Counted from the first letter of the stretch, positions 33,081 to 41,106 are shown. The stretch: DNA of 54,275 nucleotides from Lachnospiraceae bacterium (GCA_017469935.1 JAFUFL010000030.1:1-54275), one strand, 5' to 3'. Program-made: numbers and translations. The notes: generated by a model from the letters alone, not told the origin.

Positions 33081-33668
33081 ATGGGAAATCACATCACAAC
33101 TTACACGGGAAAGCATTTTGAACCGACAAATCCGGATCCGGAGACAATCCTTATTGAGGATATTGCACATGCACTTTCCTTGATCTGCAGGGGAAATGGC
33201 CATATAAAAACTTTCTGGTCTGTCGGGCAGCATTGCATAAGCTGCGCAAACGAAGCGTGGGCAAAGGGACTTTCAAAACGTATGGCGCTGGCTTGTCTCC
33301 TTCATGATGCCAGCGAGTGCTATATGTCCGATATTCCGAGGCCGTTCAAGATGGAACTGCCGGAGTATAAAGCACGGGAAGAGCGCCTGTTGGACATGAT
33401 TTTTAATAAGTTTCTGGGATCATCTCTCACTCCTGCAGAGCAGCTGCAAATGAAAGAGATTGATGATGCGATGCTTTGGTACGATCTGAAAGAGCTGCTG
33501 GATGAGACGCCGTTAGGAGAACCCCCGGAGCTGCATAGCGATCTGGATTACTCGGTGCGCCCATTTCAGGATGTGGAAAAGGAATATCTGGAACTCTACT
33601 ATCAATTTTCCGAGACAAGCCACACCCCCCAAAGCCACATCACCCCAGAGGTCTCTGGCTCCGCCTAA
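33081..33668 (+). CDS. HD-domain phosphohydrolase (YfbR-like)
   Basis: A 195-residue HD-superfamily hydrolase. The metal ligands appear as SVGQHCISCAN (about 49), LACLLHDASECYMSDIPRPFK (HD near 72-73) and EIDDAMLWYDLKEL (Asp near 129). This layout resembles YfbR-type 5'-nucleotidases and phage-associated HD proteins. GAGG is 7 nt before ATG 33081; the frame is open upstream to 32844, but that part is only repeat translation. The C-terminus S-H-T-P-Q-S-H-I-T-P-E-V-S-G-S-A is encoded by the 17-bp array at 33633, so the native end has been extended or replaced. Confidence 0.82.
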   Translation: MGNHITTYTGKHFEPTNPDPETILIEDIAHALSLICRGNGHIKTFWSVGQHCISCANEAWAKGLSKRMALACLLHDASECYMSDIPRPFKMELPEYKAREERLLDMIFNKFLGSSLTPAEQLQMKEIDDAMLWYDLKELLDETPLGEPPELHSDLDYSVRPFQDVEKEYLELYYQFSETSHTPQSHITPEVSGSA

Positions 33669-33733
33669 GCCAAAGCCACATCACCCCAGAGGTCTCTGGC
33701 TCCGCCTGAAGCAACTCCACCCCAGAGGTCCTT
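33633..33733 (+). repeat. Repeat array, three units within a 41-bp compound repeat
   Basis: Three CACCCCAGAGGTC cores. Between the first two, a 35-bp segment starting AAAGCCACATCACCCCAGAG (33631 and 33672) is repeated at 41-bp spacing. The first unit codes for the end of the HD protein. Confidence 0.9.
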
Positions 33734-33807
33734 GGTCCTGCCTGCGAGCAGTACCCCTGAGCTCGCGGGTGCAGGTCAAAATATCGACAATTCCAAACGG
33801 AGTCAAA

Positions 33808-34329
33808 ATGAGAATTACACAAGCAAATCCCGGCGACTTTGAAATGGTCAGATCTTTTTACCATTCATTGATCGACGGTATGAAAGAGCGAAAACAGACA
33901 ATTACATGGACTAAAGACATATATCCAGCACCGGAATTTCTGAGGTCGTCGCTGGACAAAGGAGAACTGTATATATGCTGCGACGGCCCGAGTACAGCTG
34001 CTGCTATGGTCGTAAATCATGACTGCAATGAAGGATATCACAAGATAGGAAAGCAGACGCCGCTGACAGACGCAGAGGTGCTGGTAATCCATGCACTCGG
34101 CGTTCATCCTGATTTCAGCGGCAGAGGAATAGGCAAAATGATGGTGGAAAAAGCCATAGATATTGCAAAAAGAGCAGGAGTAAAAGGCTTGCGACTGGAT
34201 GTCCTGAAGGGCAACGATACAGCGAGCAGGCTCTACGTGCGGTGCGGATTCGAGTACGTCGGCTCGGTGCAGATGTATTACGAGAATACGGGCAACGCGG
34301 AGTTTGGCATATACGAGTATGTCATTTAA
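33808..34329 (+). CDS. GNAT N-acetyltransferase
   Basis: A 173-residue acetyltransferase. The start at ATG 33808 follows CGGAG by 6 nt; the longer frame from 33571 runs through the repeat array. RITQANPGDFEMVRSFYHSLIDGM is the N-terminal strand-helix. ALGVHPDFSGRGIGKMMVEKAIDIAKRAGVKGLRLDVLKGNDTASRLYVRCGFEYVG (about 90-145) is a complete GNAT motif A/B with the R-G-I-G-K acetyl-CoA loop. The closing EYVGSVQMYYENTG is common in clostridial members of unknown substrate. It is a single gene between arrays. Confidence 0.88.
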   Translation: MRITQANPGDFEMVRSFYHSLIDGMKERKQTITWTKDIYPAPEFLRSSLDKGELYICCDGPSTAAAMVVNHDCNEGYHKIGKQTPLTDAEVLVIHALGVHPDFSGRGIGKMMVEKAIDIAKRAGVKGLRLDVLKGNDTASRLYVRCGFEYVGSVQMYYENTGNAEFGIYEYVI

Positions 34330-34341
34330 TTGAGAGCCCAG

Positions 34342-34423
34342 GAGCCCAGTACCCCAGAGGTCGTATGAAAATTGAGAGCCCAGTACCCCAGAGAGCCCAG
34401 TACCCCAGAGGTCGTATGGAGGT
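34342..34423 (+). repeat. 17-bp repeat array, three interrupted units
   Basis: Three CAGTACCCCAGAG copies separated by GAGAGCCCAGTAC, with a truncated middle unit. The last unit plus a duplicated GGAGGTCGT (34418-34426) leads directly into the MATE start codon. Confidence 0.9.
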
Positions 34424-34426
34424 CGT

Positions 34427-35824
34427 ATGAAGATTGACAAAATACTAACGCAGAAAAATGTGACCAAGGCCGAGAAAGTCCGCCTTGTTCTCAGCATGAG
34501 CCTTCCGGCAGTCCTGGCACAGCTGACATCGATCGCAATGCAGTATATTGACGCCGGAATGGTAGGAAGCCTCGGTGCTGAGGCAACAGCCTCAATAGGG
34601 CTGGTTTCTTCCACGACGTGGCTGATTGGCGGGAGCTGTATCGGCATTTCGGCCGGGTTTTATGTACAGATTGCACAGCTCATCGGCGCCGGACGCGACC
34701 GCGAAGCAGAGGACGTCCTCCGACAAGGCCTGAAAGCCGCGGCATTAATCGGGATTCTAATAAGCACAGTGTGCATGCTGATCAGCGACAGTGTGCCGAA
34801 GTGGCTTGGCGGAGGGGAGGCAATCCTTGGGAATGCCACGGCATATTTCCGAATCTATACCCTGGGGGTTCCGTTTATGCTCCTTCGCCAGCTTTCGAAC
34901 GGGACGATGCAGAGTACAGGGGACATGAAGACGCCGAGCATTTTGTCTGCAGTCGTATGCTTACTGGATGTTGCGCTGAACATGCTGATGATCTTCCCGA
35001 CAAGAACGCTGTCCGTCCTCGGAATGCAAGTGGTGATCCCCGGCGCCGGACTTAAGGTGGCCGGCGCGGCGCTTGCTACCACCACCTCAGAGGTCATTAT
35101 TTCGCTTGTGTCTCTGTTTTTGCTTGCTGCCGGGAACAAGAGAATCTCGTTGGCAAAAAATGGAAGCTGGAAATGGCGCGGCCGAACTCTGGCTATTGCG
35201 GCCAAAATAGGGATCCCGCTATCTTTTGACCAGATTTTCATGTGCAGTGCCTACGTGGCAGGAACCAAGATTGTCGCAGGATTGGGCACAGTGGCGATCG
35301 CGGCCAATTCGCTGGCGATCACGGCGGAAAGCTTGTGTTACATGCCGGGATATGGAATCGGCGCGGCGGCGACGGCAATCATCGGGCAGACGATCGGGGC
35401 GGGCCGATTTGACCTGACCAAAAGCTTCTCGCGTGTGTCAGTTTATCTGGCAATGGTCATGATGGGACTGACGGGTGCGATCATGTATATTTGTGCGCCG
35501 ATCGTGTTCTCGCTGTTGACAAGCAGCGCGGAAGTGGCGGCACTGGGCACGCAGGTGCTGCGCCTCGAACTGGTCGCGGAGCCGCTGTACGGCGCATCGA
35601 TCGGCTGCGCGGGCGTCTTTCGGGGAGCGGGAGACACGCTTCGGCCGAGCATAATGAATCTGGTAAGTATGTGGTGCGTGCGCATCGTATTGGCGCTGCT
35701 GTTGGTCCCGCGCCTGGGTCTGCGGGGATACTGGACAGCAATGGCGCTGGAGCTGTGTTTCCGCGGGCTGATCTTCCTTATCAGGTTGTACCGAGGGGCA
35801 TGGATGAAAGCGGCGGTGGTGTAG
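34427..35824 (+). CDS. MATE-family efflux transporter
   Basis: A 465-residue, twelve-helix multidrug/toxin exporter, probably sodium- or proton-coupled. MSLPAVLAQLTSIAMQYIDAGMVGSLGAEATASIGLVSS (about 25-63) is the MATE N-terminal bundle, and IGIPLSFDQIFMCSAYVAGTKIVAGLGTVAIAANSLAIT (about 263-301) opens the second bundle. GVFRGAGDTLRPSIMNLVSMWCVRI near 400 is typical. The ribosome site GGAGGT (34418-34423) is built from the last repeat unit, 3-4 nt from the ATG, a short spacing. Codons T-S-E-V (nt 35085-35096) also match a repeat variant. A long array follows the stop. Confidence 0.92.
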   Translation: MKIDKILTQKNVTKAEKVRLVLSMSLPAVLAQLTSIAMQYIDAGMVGSLGAEATASIGLVSSTTWLIGGSCIGISAGFYVQIAQLIGAGRDREAEDVLRQGLKAAALIGILISTVCMLISDSVPKWLGGGEAILGNATAYFRIYTLGVPFMLLRQLSNGTMQSTGDMKTPSILSAVVCLLDVALNMLMIFPTRTLSVLGMQVVIPGAGLKVAGAALATTTSEVIISLVSLFLLAAGNKRISLAKNGSWKWRGRTLAIAAKIGIPLSFDQIFMCSAYVAGTKIVAGLGTVAIAANSLAITAESLCYMPGYGIGAAATAIIGQTIGAGRFDLTKSFSRVSVYLAMVMMGLTGAIMYICAPIVFSLLTSSAEVAALGTQVLRLELVAEPLYGASIGCAGVFRGAGDTLRPSIMNLVSMWCVRIVLALLLVPRLGLRGYWTAMALELCFRGLIFLIRLYRGAWMKAAVV

Positions 35825-35944
35825 GCCGACCTCTGGGTGTAGGCCGACCTCTGGGGTGCCGCGACCTCTGGGGTACCGTGACCTCTGGGGTGCCGCGACC
35901 TCTGGGGTATCGTGACCTCTGGGGTATCGTGACCTCTGGGGTAG
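35823..35944 (-). repeat. 17-bp repeat array, seven units
   Basis: GACCTCTGGGGT units with GCCGC, ACCGT, GCCGC, ATCGT and ATCGT after the core. It starts at the stop codon of the MATE gene. Confidence 0.95.
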
Positions 35945-35965
35945 TTTGAGCATGAGGGACAGAAA

Positions 35966-36658
35966 ATGGGCAAAAAAGTGAAGCTGCAGAAAATCAGCAA
36001 ACATGTGTGGATTTTTCCGTTTGACTCGCCAAAAGATCGGCCGAATCTCGGCTATATATACGGCACTAAGATGGCACTGGCGGTGGATGCGGGTCATTCC
36101 TCCAAACATGTAGAAGAGTTTTACGATGCTATTTTGGCAGAAGGGCTCTCTCTTCCGGAGATTACAGTGATCACTCATTGGCATTGGGATCACACCTATG
36201 GAATGCACGCGGTAAGCGGGAAGACAATGGCCAGACCGGAGACGAATACAAAGCTCGCTCAAATACGCCAGGATATGAGCAGAGATCCGGACAAAGTGCG
36301 TGAATTTCTGAACAGCGATCCTTCGATTCAAAGAGAATATGCCGGCGGCGTACCGGTAGTAGTCGTACCGGCGGAAGAAACTATTATGGAAGACCACTCG
36401 ATCGATCTCGGTGGAGTGACAGCAGAGCTCATGCTGTCAGAATCACCGCATACGGACGATGCGCTGCTTGTGTATGTACCGGAAGATCGGGTCTTGTTTG
36501 TTGGAGATGCCCAGCTCGGCGAATTTCCTTCCTGGAAGATGAACTGGAAAAAGCTGGCATCTTTTGCAAAGAAAGTGCAGGGAATCGATGCGGACGTGAT
36601 CATTGATGGGCACTGGAAGCCGTATACGAAGGAAGAGTTCATGGCAGATATCATGTAA
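35966..36658 (+). CDS. Metallo-beta-lactamase-fold hydrolase
   Basis: A 230-residue MBL-fold enzyme. The zinc site is TVITHWHWDHTYGMHAV (about 67-83; H-x-H-x-D-H). LFVGDAQLGEFPSW (about 173) supplies the bridging Asp, and DVIIDGHWKPYTKEEF near 209 the last His. The opening KLQKISKHVWIFPFDSPKDRPNLGYIYGTKMALAVDAGHS matches the small soluble hydrolase branch rather than a secreted beta-lactamase, and there is no signal peptide. The substrate is unknown; thioesters or phosphodiesters are typical. GAGGG lies 8 nt before the ATG, downstream of the array. Confidence 0.9.
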   Translation: MGKKVKLQKISKHVWIFPFDSPKDRPNLGYIYGTKMALAVDAGHSSKHVEEFYDAILAEGLSLPEITVITHWHWDHTYGMHAVSGKTMARPETNTKLAQIRQDMSRDPDKVREFLNSDPSIQREYAGGVPVVVVPAEETIMEDHSIDLGGVTAELMLSESPHTDDALLVYVPEDRVLFVGDAQLGEFPSWKMNWKKLASFAKKVQGIDADVIIDGHWKPYTKEEFMADIM

Positions 36659-36670
36659 GCGCGTGAGCGC

Positions 36671-36858
36671 GCCACCCCAGAGGTCGCGCGGAGGTCGTGG
36701 AACCTCAGAGGTCGTGGAACCCCAGAGGTCGCACGGGGGCGCAGCAGGTAGGCGCGGTACCCCAGAGGTCGTATGTACCCCAGAGATCGTATGTAGGCAC
36801 GCTACCCCAGAGGTTGTATGAAGACTTGCGTAATGCTTGCCAGCGACCTCTGGGGTAG
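36671..36858. repeat. 17-bp repeat array, about seven units, mixed quality, last inverted
   Basis: Forward units are CACCCCAGAGGTC, AACCTCAGAGGTC, AACCCCAGAGGTC and four more, several followed by GTATG. The final unit at 36843-36858 is inverted. Confidence 0.92.
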
Positions 36859-36915
36859 TTTGTGTGGGGTAGTTTGTGCGGGCAAAATATAGAAGAAAAG
36901 AACAGGAGACACAGA

Positions 36916-37785
36916 GTGACTATCAGAATTGCATTTTTGCAAATTCTGCCCGGGAAAAATCTTGAAGAGAATCTTGCTTTGGGGATGAATGCATGCAGAG
37001 AGGCAAAAGAAAAAGGGGCGGATCTGGCTCTTTTTCCGGAAATGTGGAGCGACGGTTATTACCTTCCGCAGCATGATAATGTGATAAATAGTCTTGCGGT
37101 CAGAGAGGATAGTGAATTCATTAAGAAGTTTGCTGACCTTGCGGCTGATCTGCAGATGGCGATCGGTATTACCTTTCTGGAAGCACATGAACCAAAGCCG
37201 CGCAATTCCATAATTGTTTTCGACAGGAGGGGGCAGGAAATCCTTCATTATTCGAAGGTACATACCTGCGCGTTTGACCTTGAAAAGATCTTAGACAGTG
37301 GTGAGGGCTATAATGCCGCTGAGCTGGATTTTGGCAGAGGTACGGTAACGGTTGGGGCGATGATTTGTTTTGACAGAGAATTTCCCGAAAGTGCAAGGAT
37401 ACTGATGCTTAAGGGAGCTGAACTGATCCTGGTTCCGAATGCCTGCCCGATGGAGATTAACAGATTGTCCGCACTGAGAACGAGGGCTTATGAGAATATG
37501 GTCGCGGTGGCGACATGTAATTATCCGCAAGGACATCCGGATTGCAATGGAAAATCAACGCTGTTTGACGGTGTTCCATGGAATGTGAGCGGCGTAAGGG
37601 ATATGTGCGTTTTCGAAGCACCGGAAGCCTGTGGAATATATGTCGCTGACCTTGATCTGGACAGCCTCAGGAACCACAGAAGTAATGACATAATGGGGGA
37701 TAAATATAGACACCCTGATAAATATGGGATTTTGGCAGATGAAAGTGTCTGCGGCGTCATTGGCGGGGAATTTGTACATTGGTGA
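36916..37785 (+). CDS. Nitrilase-superfamily carbon-nitrogen hydrolase
   Basis: A 289-residue amidase/nitrilase-fold enzyme. The catalytic triad is readable: Glu42 in LALFPEMWSDG, Lys114 in LHYSKVHTC and Cys151 in VGAMICFDREFPESARIL. Length and motifs fit the aliphatic amidase/omega-amidase-like branch that removes ammonia from small amides. The start is GTG 36916, with AGGAG (7 nt) upstream; the frame continues to 36862 without a ribosome site. Residue Cys151 sits in the C-F-D-R-E-F-P elbow typical of the family. It is a single gene between two arrays. Confidence 0.92.
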   Translation: MTIRIAFLQILPGKNLEENLALGMNACREAKEKGADLALFPEMWSDGYYLPQHDNVINSLAVREDSEFIKKFADLAADLQMAIGITFLEAHEPKPRNSIIVFDRRGQEILHYSKVHTCAFDLEKILDSGEGYNAAELDFGRGTVTVGAMICFDREFPESARILMLKGAELILVPNACPMEINRLSALRTRAYENMVAVATCNYPQGHPDCNGKSTLFDGVPWNVSGVRDMCVFEAPEACGIYVADLDLDSLRNHRSNDIMGDKYRHPDKYGILADESVCGVIGGEFVHW

Positions 37786-37791
37786 CTGTCC

Positions 37792-37966
37792 ACTACCCCA
37801 GAGGTCGTGGAATCCCGGCCGCTCCCGGCCGCTCGCTACCCCAGAGGTCACATGGAGCCATGTCGGGCTGCTCGCTACCCCAGAGGTCGCAGGACCCCAG
37901 AGGTCATGTGGCCTGGGGTATCGTGACCTCTGGGGTAGGGGGCTCTCTCGTGACCTCTGGGGGTAG
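37792..37966. repeat. 17-bp repeat array, four forward and two inverted units
   Basis: Forward TACCCCAGAGGTC copies are separated by irregular spacers (one duplicated CTCCCGGCCG). Two inverted units close it, so this array points both ways, as at 32945 and 36671. Confidence 0.92.
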
Positions 37967-37975
37967 GTCTCTCCG

Positions 37976-38000
37976 AAAAAAAGCCGCCCTTTCGGGCGGC
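37976..38000 (-). terminator. Terminator of the XRE regulator gene
   Basis: On the minus strand GCCGCCC-GAAA-GGGCGGC is followed by TTTTTTT (38000 down to 37976), 51 nt after the XRE stop. Confidence 0.92.
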
Positions 38001-38051
38001 ACATTTCAAGCAGCAATATGATGAGATAAGAATAGGAAATGGCCTTGAGTT

Positions 38052-38399
38052 TCAGGGCTGTTTTTTTATTTTTCGATAATAGGCCAAAAGCCTGTCTCTT
38101 GCACTGCTGTTCTGATCCGCGATATCTACCAGAATGTCAAAGAGTTCCGGATCAGAATCTCTGGAAATCAGCAGTTCTTTGGGAGAAGGGTCATCAGTGA
38201 GTCCGGCAAGGTACTCCGGAGAGGTCCTGAGCTTCTGGGCGATGAAAACGAGGGTCTGATAAGATGGCGTTCGGACTGCCGTTTCATAGCGAAGGTACCC
38301 CATTTTTGAAAGCCCCAGAAGTCGGGAGGCTTCGGCTTTATTAAGCCCGCGCGCCTCGCGGATTTTAATTAAGCGGTCAGGTAATAGCGTCATGTCCAT
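38052..38399 (-). CDS. XRE-family helix-turn-helix repressor
   Basis: A 115-residue regulator. RLIKIREARGLNKAEASRLLGLSKMGYLRYETAVRTPSYQTLVFIAQKL (about 9-57) is a classical HTH_3 domain. AAGGAGG is 5 nt before ATG 38399; the frame extends to 38432 but without a ribosome site. Two operators of the type GTATCCNATGGATAC lie in the divergent intergenic region (38425-38471), overlapping the promoters of this gene and the 149-residue gene. Autoregulation and repression of its partner are therefore likely. Small pairs of this layout include toxin-antitoxin and phage-type switches, but no toxin signature is seen. Confidence 0.88.
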   Translation of the reverse strand: MDMTLLPDRLIKIREARGLNKAEASRLLGLSKMGYLRYETAVRTPSYQTLVFIAQKLRTSPEYLAGLTDDPSPKELLISRDSDPELFDILVDIADQNSSARDRLLAYYRKIKKQP

Positions 38400-38417
38400 A
38401 GTAACCTCCTTAAAGGG

Positions 38418-38500
38418 TTGACAAGTATCCAATGGAGACTATAATTGATGTCAAGAGTATCCGATGGATACATTATAGTAGTATAAGTTGTTTTTATCAA
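38418..38500. promoter_or_regulatory. Divergent promoters with two XRE operators
   Basis: The plus promoter is TTGACA (38418-38423), 16 nt, TATAAT (38440-38445). The minus promoter is TTGATA (38500-38495), 17 nt, TATAAT (38477-38472). Operator 1 (GTATCCAATGGAGAC, 38425-38439) exactly fills the plus spacer. Operator 2 (GTATCCGATGGATAC, 38457-38471) abuts the minus -10. Centres are 32 bp apart, three helical turns. Confidence 0.85.
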
Positions 38501-38520
38501 GCGAAAAGGAGGTAATTAAT

Positions 38521-38970
38521 ATGGGATGTTGGGGTATGGCAAAAGATAGAATCGAGGTTAAGCCGGGGGTAAATGACGCTCTGATCAAGGAATTTATTGA
38601 GTTCAGCATAATCAGCTGTCCGGAGGAGTATTGTAGGGAAAAGTTTGCTAATCCCTGGTTTTTTGATTCGGAGAACAAGCTGGTATGTCATGCCGGGAAA
38701 TTTGCTGAAGATGAGGTTTGGTACAGGCACCTGAAAAATTATCTTTTCGAGCCCCGGGGATATGAGGTCCCGGACGAGATCTCATTTACTGGGGACTGTG
38801 ATATAGGGTTCTGGGATCTTGCCAAGATCAGAGCGGAGGAATATGAAGAATGGAAGAAGAGAACGGTAAAGATTGTAGAGAGCTTAAACGGCTATGATAC
38901 TCTGTTCAGCTATACAAGAATGGATGGCGGATCTGCTCCTCTTCCAAGAGGTTTTTACGCACAATACTGA
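38521..38970 (+). CDS. XRE-controlled protein of unknown function
   Basis: A 149-residue soluble, acidic protein. AGGAGG is 8 nt before ATG 38521; the longer frame at 38488 has no ribosome site. Segments to note are GCWGMAKDRIEVKPGVND, CHAGKFAEDEVWYRHLKNYLFE and SFTGDCDIGFWDLAKIRAEEYEEW. No membrane helix, signal peptide or known motif is seen. It contains five Cys and nine Trp, an unusual aromatic content. The gene faces the XRE repressor across a shared two-operator region and ends with its own strong terminator, so it is the main target of that repressor. A toxin or stress-induced role is possible but unproven. Confidence 0.75.
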   Translation: MGCWGMAKDRIEVKPGVNDALIKEFIEFSIISCPEEYCREKFANPWFFDSENKLVCHAGKFAEDEVWYRHLKNYLFEPRGYEVPDEISFTGDCDIGFWDLAKIRAEEYEEWKKRTVKIVESLNGYDTLFSYTRMDGGSAPLPRGFYAQY

Positions 38971-39000
38971 GTAAGGAGATAGAACACCCCCTTTATTAGA

Positions 39001-39041
39001 AAGAGGACGGCACTGATATTGAGGTGCTGTCCTCTTTTTTT
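39001..39041 (+). terminator. Terminator after the XRE-controlled gene
   Basis: GAGGACGGCAC pairs with GTGCTGTCCTC (one wobble), then TTTTTTT. Confidence 0.92.
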
Positions 39042-39058
39042 GTGCTACGACTTCTCAC

Positions 39059-39302
39059 TACCCCAGACTTCTCACTACCCCAGAGGTCGCAAGGAGGTCG
39101 CAAGGAGCCACGCTGCCGTGGGCTGCCCACCACCCCAGGGGTCCCGCGACCTCTGGGGTCCCGTGACCTCGCAAGGAGCCACGCTGCCGTGGGCTGCCCA
39201 CCACCCCAGAGGTCGCAGTACCCCAGAGGCACCGCGACCTCTGGGGTACCGCAACCTCTGGGGTACCGCAACCTCTGGGGTACCGCAACCTCCGGGGTAC
39301 CG
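39059..39302. repeat. Mixed repeat array, about ten 17-bp cores in both directions plus a 41-bp direct repeat
   Basis: Forward CCCCAGAGGTC and inverted GACCTCTGGGG cores alternate. A 41-bp segment starting TCGCAAGGAGCCACGCTGCC occurs at 39098-39138 and 39169-39209. Four inverted units with ACCGC or ACCGCA close the array. It fills the gap between the XRE pair terminator and the YhfC-like gene. Confidence 0.93.
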
Positions 39303-39337
39303 CGCCCGCGCGCCCCAAACACCCCCCGGGTCTCCCC

Positions 39338-40129
39338 CTACATCGTCTCCCTCCACAGGCTCCGAGCGTAAAGCGCGACAGCCGCAGTGATAGCAGCGAC
39401 GACCACCTCAATGACGATCACATTGACGCCCAGGCCCGACAGAACAACCGCCGCCGCATCCACAGCGAAGTGGAACAGGATGGCCAAAGGATACAGATAG
39501 AACTTGCCTTCCCACTTGACGGCGAACCACACGAGCACGGAGAGCGAGATATGAAGGACGATGGCGAAGAGACGCTCCAGACCGCCCATCAAGAACTGAT
39601 AGGAAGGCGTCGTGATCAGAAGATCGATCGACTGCTGCGCCTGCGCCAGCTGCTCGCCGGTCAGAGCTGCGGTAAGCTCCGCGATGCGACCGTTGTTGAT
39701 CATAACGGACCATGCGATATTGTTGATCATTGTAATCCCGAGAAGGACGATGGCCTCGAAGCCGCCGTGGCCGGCGCCGTACATGAGGGCGTTCACGTTT
39801 TTGGCGCGGTACTTTTTCAGGGCGAAGCTGAACGCAAGATAGCGTCCCGTCTCCTCGAAAAGCCCCGCCATGAATCCGCCGTAGAGTGCGTACAGCCAGA
39901 CGTTTCCCCTGATGGCCGGCCCGGCCGGCGAGGAGAACACCAGGCTGTGGGCACCTGATTCCAGAATGAAGGCGAAGAGCAGCATCACGGTACATCCGGC
40001 AAAAAAGGGATAGATGTCCGCTTTTTTGACAAAGCGAAGGTAGAGGAAGAGCGCGACGGGCAAACAAATGCTGAACGCGCAGGAGATGATCATAAAGACA
40101 ATAGATAACACAGGAACAGTTCCGTTCAT
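39338..40129 (-). CDS. YhfC-family intramembrane protein (putative CAAX-like protease)
   Basis: A 263-residue multi-pass membrane protein. Start ATG 40129 with AAAGGAGG 5 nt upstream; the frame opens earlier at 40198 without support. About seven helices are visible. FEETGRYLAFSFALKKY (Glu-Glu, about 90-106) and YGAGHGGFEAIVLLG (His, about 117-131) are followed by LFHFAVDAAA near the C-terminus, the E-E / H-x-x-x-E / H arrangement of the YhfC and CPBP-like intramembrane metalloprotease group. The activity is not proven for this family. It lies next to the LysR gene on the same strand, 65 nt downstream, and may be co-transcribed with it. Confidence 0.85.
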   Translation of the reverse strand: MNGTVPVLSIVFMIISCAFSICLPVALFLYLRFVKKADIYPFFAGCTVMLLFAFILESGAHSLVFSSPAGPAIRGNVWLYALYGGFMAGLFEETGRYLAFSFALKKYRAKNVNALMYGAGHGGFEAIVLLGITMINNIAWSVMINNGRIAELTAALTGEQLAQAQQSIDLLITTPSYQFLMGGLERLFAIVLHISLSVLVWFAVKWEGKFYLYPLAILFHFAVDAAAVVLSGLGVNVIVIEVVVAAITAAVALYARSLWRETM

Positions 40130-40194
40130 AGGGACCTCCTTTACAACACAAAAAAGATTCGCCGCGCCCCTTTCTGCGCCCGGCACCATCAACC

Positions 40195-41106
40195 TCACTC
40201 CACTATATTGTACTGCCTCAGAACGAAATCCTTGAAAACCTGCGTCACAGGGTTGATGGAAGTGTCCTTCCAGATCGCCATGATATCGACATGCTCGTGC
40301 TCCCCTTCCAGCGGCACAAAGGAGAGATCCGTTGAGTTGCCGAAGGCGTGCACGATGGACTCGGGCAAAATAGTGATGCCGATCCCCGCAGAGACAAGGA
40401 CCATGAGAGTCTCCGCGTCGGAGGACTTGCCGTTGATCTTGGGGATAAAGCCCGACTCCGCATATTTGTCGGGGAGTACATGCCCGTATTTTCTGGCGGA
40501 AGGATCCTCGTAGTATTTGGTCAGCAGAAAAGGCTCTTCCCGCAGGTCGTACCGGCGGATCGAGGAGAGCTGCGCATAGGGGTGTCCGGGCGGCAGGACC
40601 GCATAGAGCCTGTCGCTGCAGATTCGGCGATAGGAGAAATCCGTCAGATCCGTATTGCCGTAAACGATGTTGAATATGAAGTCCAGTTTCCCCTGTTCCA
40701 GGTTCATCAGAAGATCCAGGTGCGGCTGACGGAACAACTGAAATTTGACGGAAGGGTTTTGGAGATAGAAGTTTTTGATCAGCGGGCTGACCAGTGAGAA
40801 GGCCTGCCCTTTTACATAACCGATGTTCAGCGAACCCGAGATGCCGTCGGCGGCGTTTCGGGCTTTGCTGATGGCAATTTTGCTTCTCTCCAGGATGGCC
40901 TTGGCCTCCATATAGAAAATCTCGCCGGCGGGTGTCAGATACACCCGCTTTTTGTTGCGGGCAAAAAGCTTGACGCCCAGCTGCTCCTCAAGAGACTGTA
41001 TATGCTGCGTGATGGCGGTCTGCGAAATATAATGCAGTTTTCCCGCCTCTGTAAAACTTAGAGTTTCGGCTGCGGTAATGAAGTATTTCAGCTGATTAGT
41101 GGTCAT
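40195..41106 (-). CDS. LysR-type regulator, divergent to the 2-hydroxyacyl-CoA operon
   Basis: A 303-residue LysR protein. Residues 1-60 are the winged helix (NQLKYFITAAETLSFTEAGKLHYISQTAITQHIQSLEEQLGVKLFARNKKRVYLTPAGE). The effector domain includes GSLNIGYVKGQAFSLVSPLIKNFYLQNPSVKFQLFR and LVSAGIGITILPESIVHAFG. ATG 41106 is chosen because AAAGG is 6 nt upstream; the earlier ATG 41112 abuts the ribosome site. Its divergent position to the CoA-transferase gene at 41469 suggests control of that operon, probably in response to a pathway acid or CoA ester. This is inference from LysR practice. Confidence 0.93.
   Translation of the reverse strand: MTTNQLKYFITAAETLSFTEAGKLHYISQTAITQHIQSLEEQLGVKLFARNKKRVYLTPAGEIFYMEAKAILERSKIAISKARNAADGISGSLNIGYVKGQAFSLVSPLIKNFYLQNPSVKFQLFRQPHLDLLMNLEQGKLDFIFNIVYGNTDLTDFSYRRICSDRLYAVLPPGHPYAQLSSIRRYDLREEPFLLTKYYEDPSARKYGHVLPDKYAESGFIPKINGKSSDAETLMVLVSAGIGITILPESIVHAFGNSTDLSFVPLEGEHEHVDIMAIWKDTSINPVTQVFKDFVLRQYNIVE

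Noticed and set aside
35438-36397. 319-residue minus-strand frame across the MATE end and MBL gene
   Set aside because: Part of it is repeat translation and the rest is opposite the zinc-binding motif of the MBL gene.
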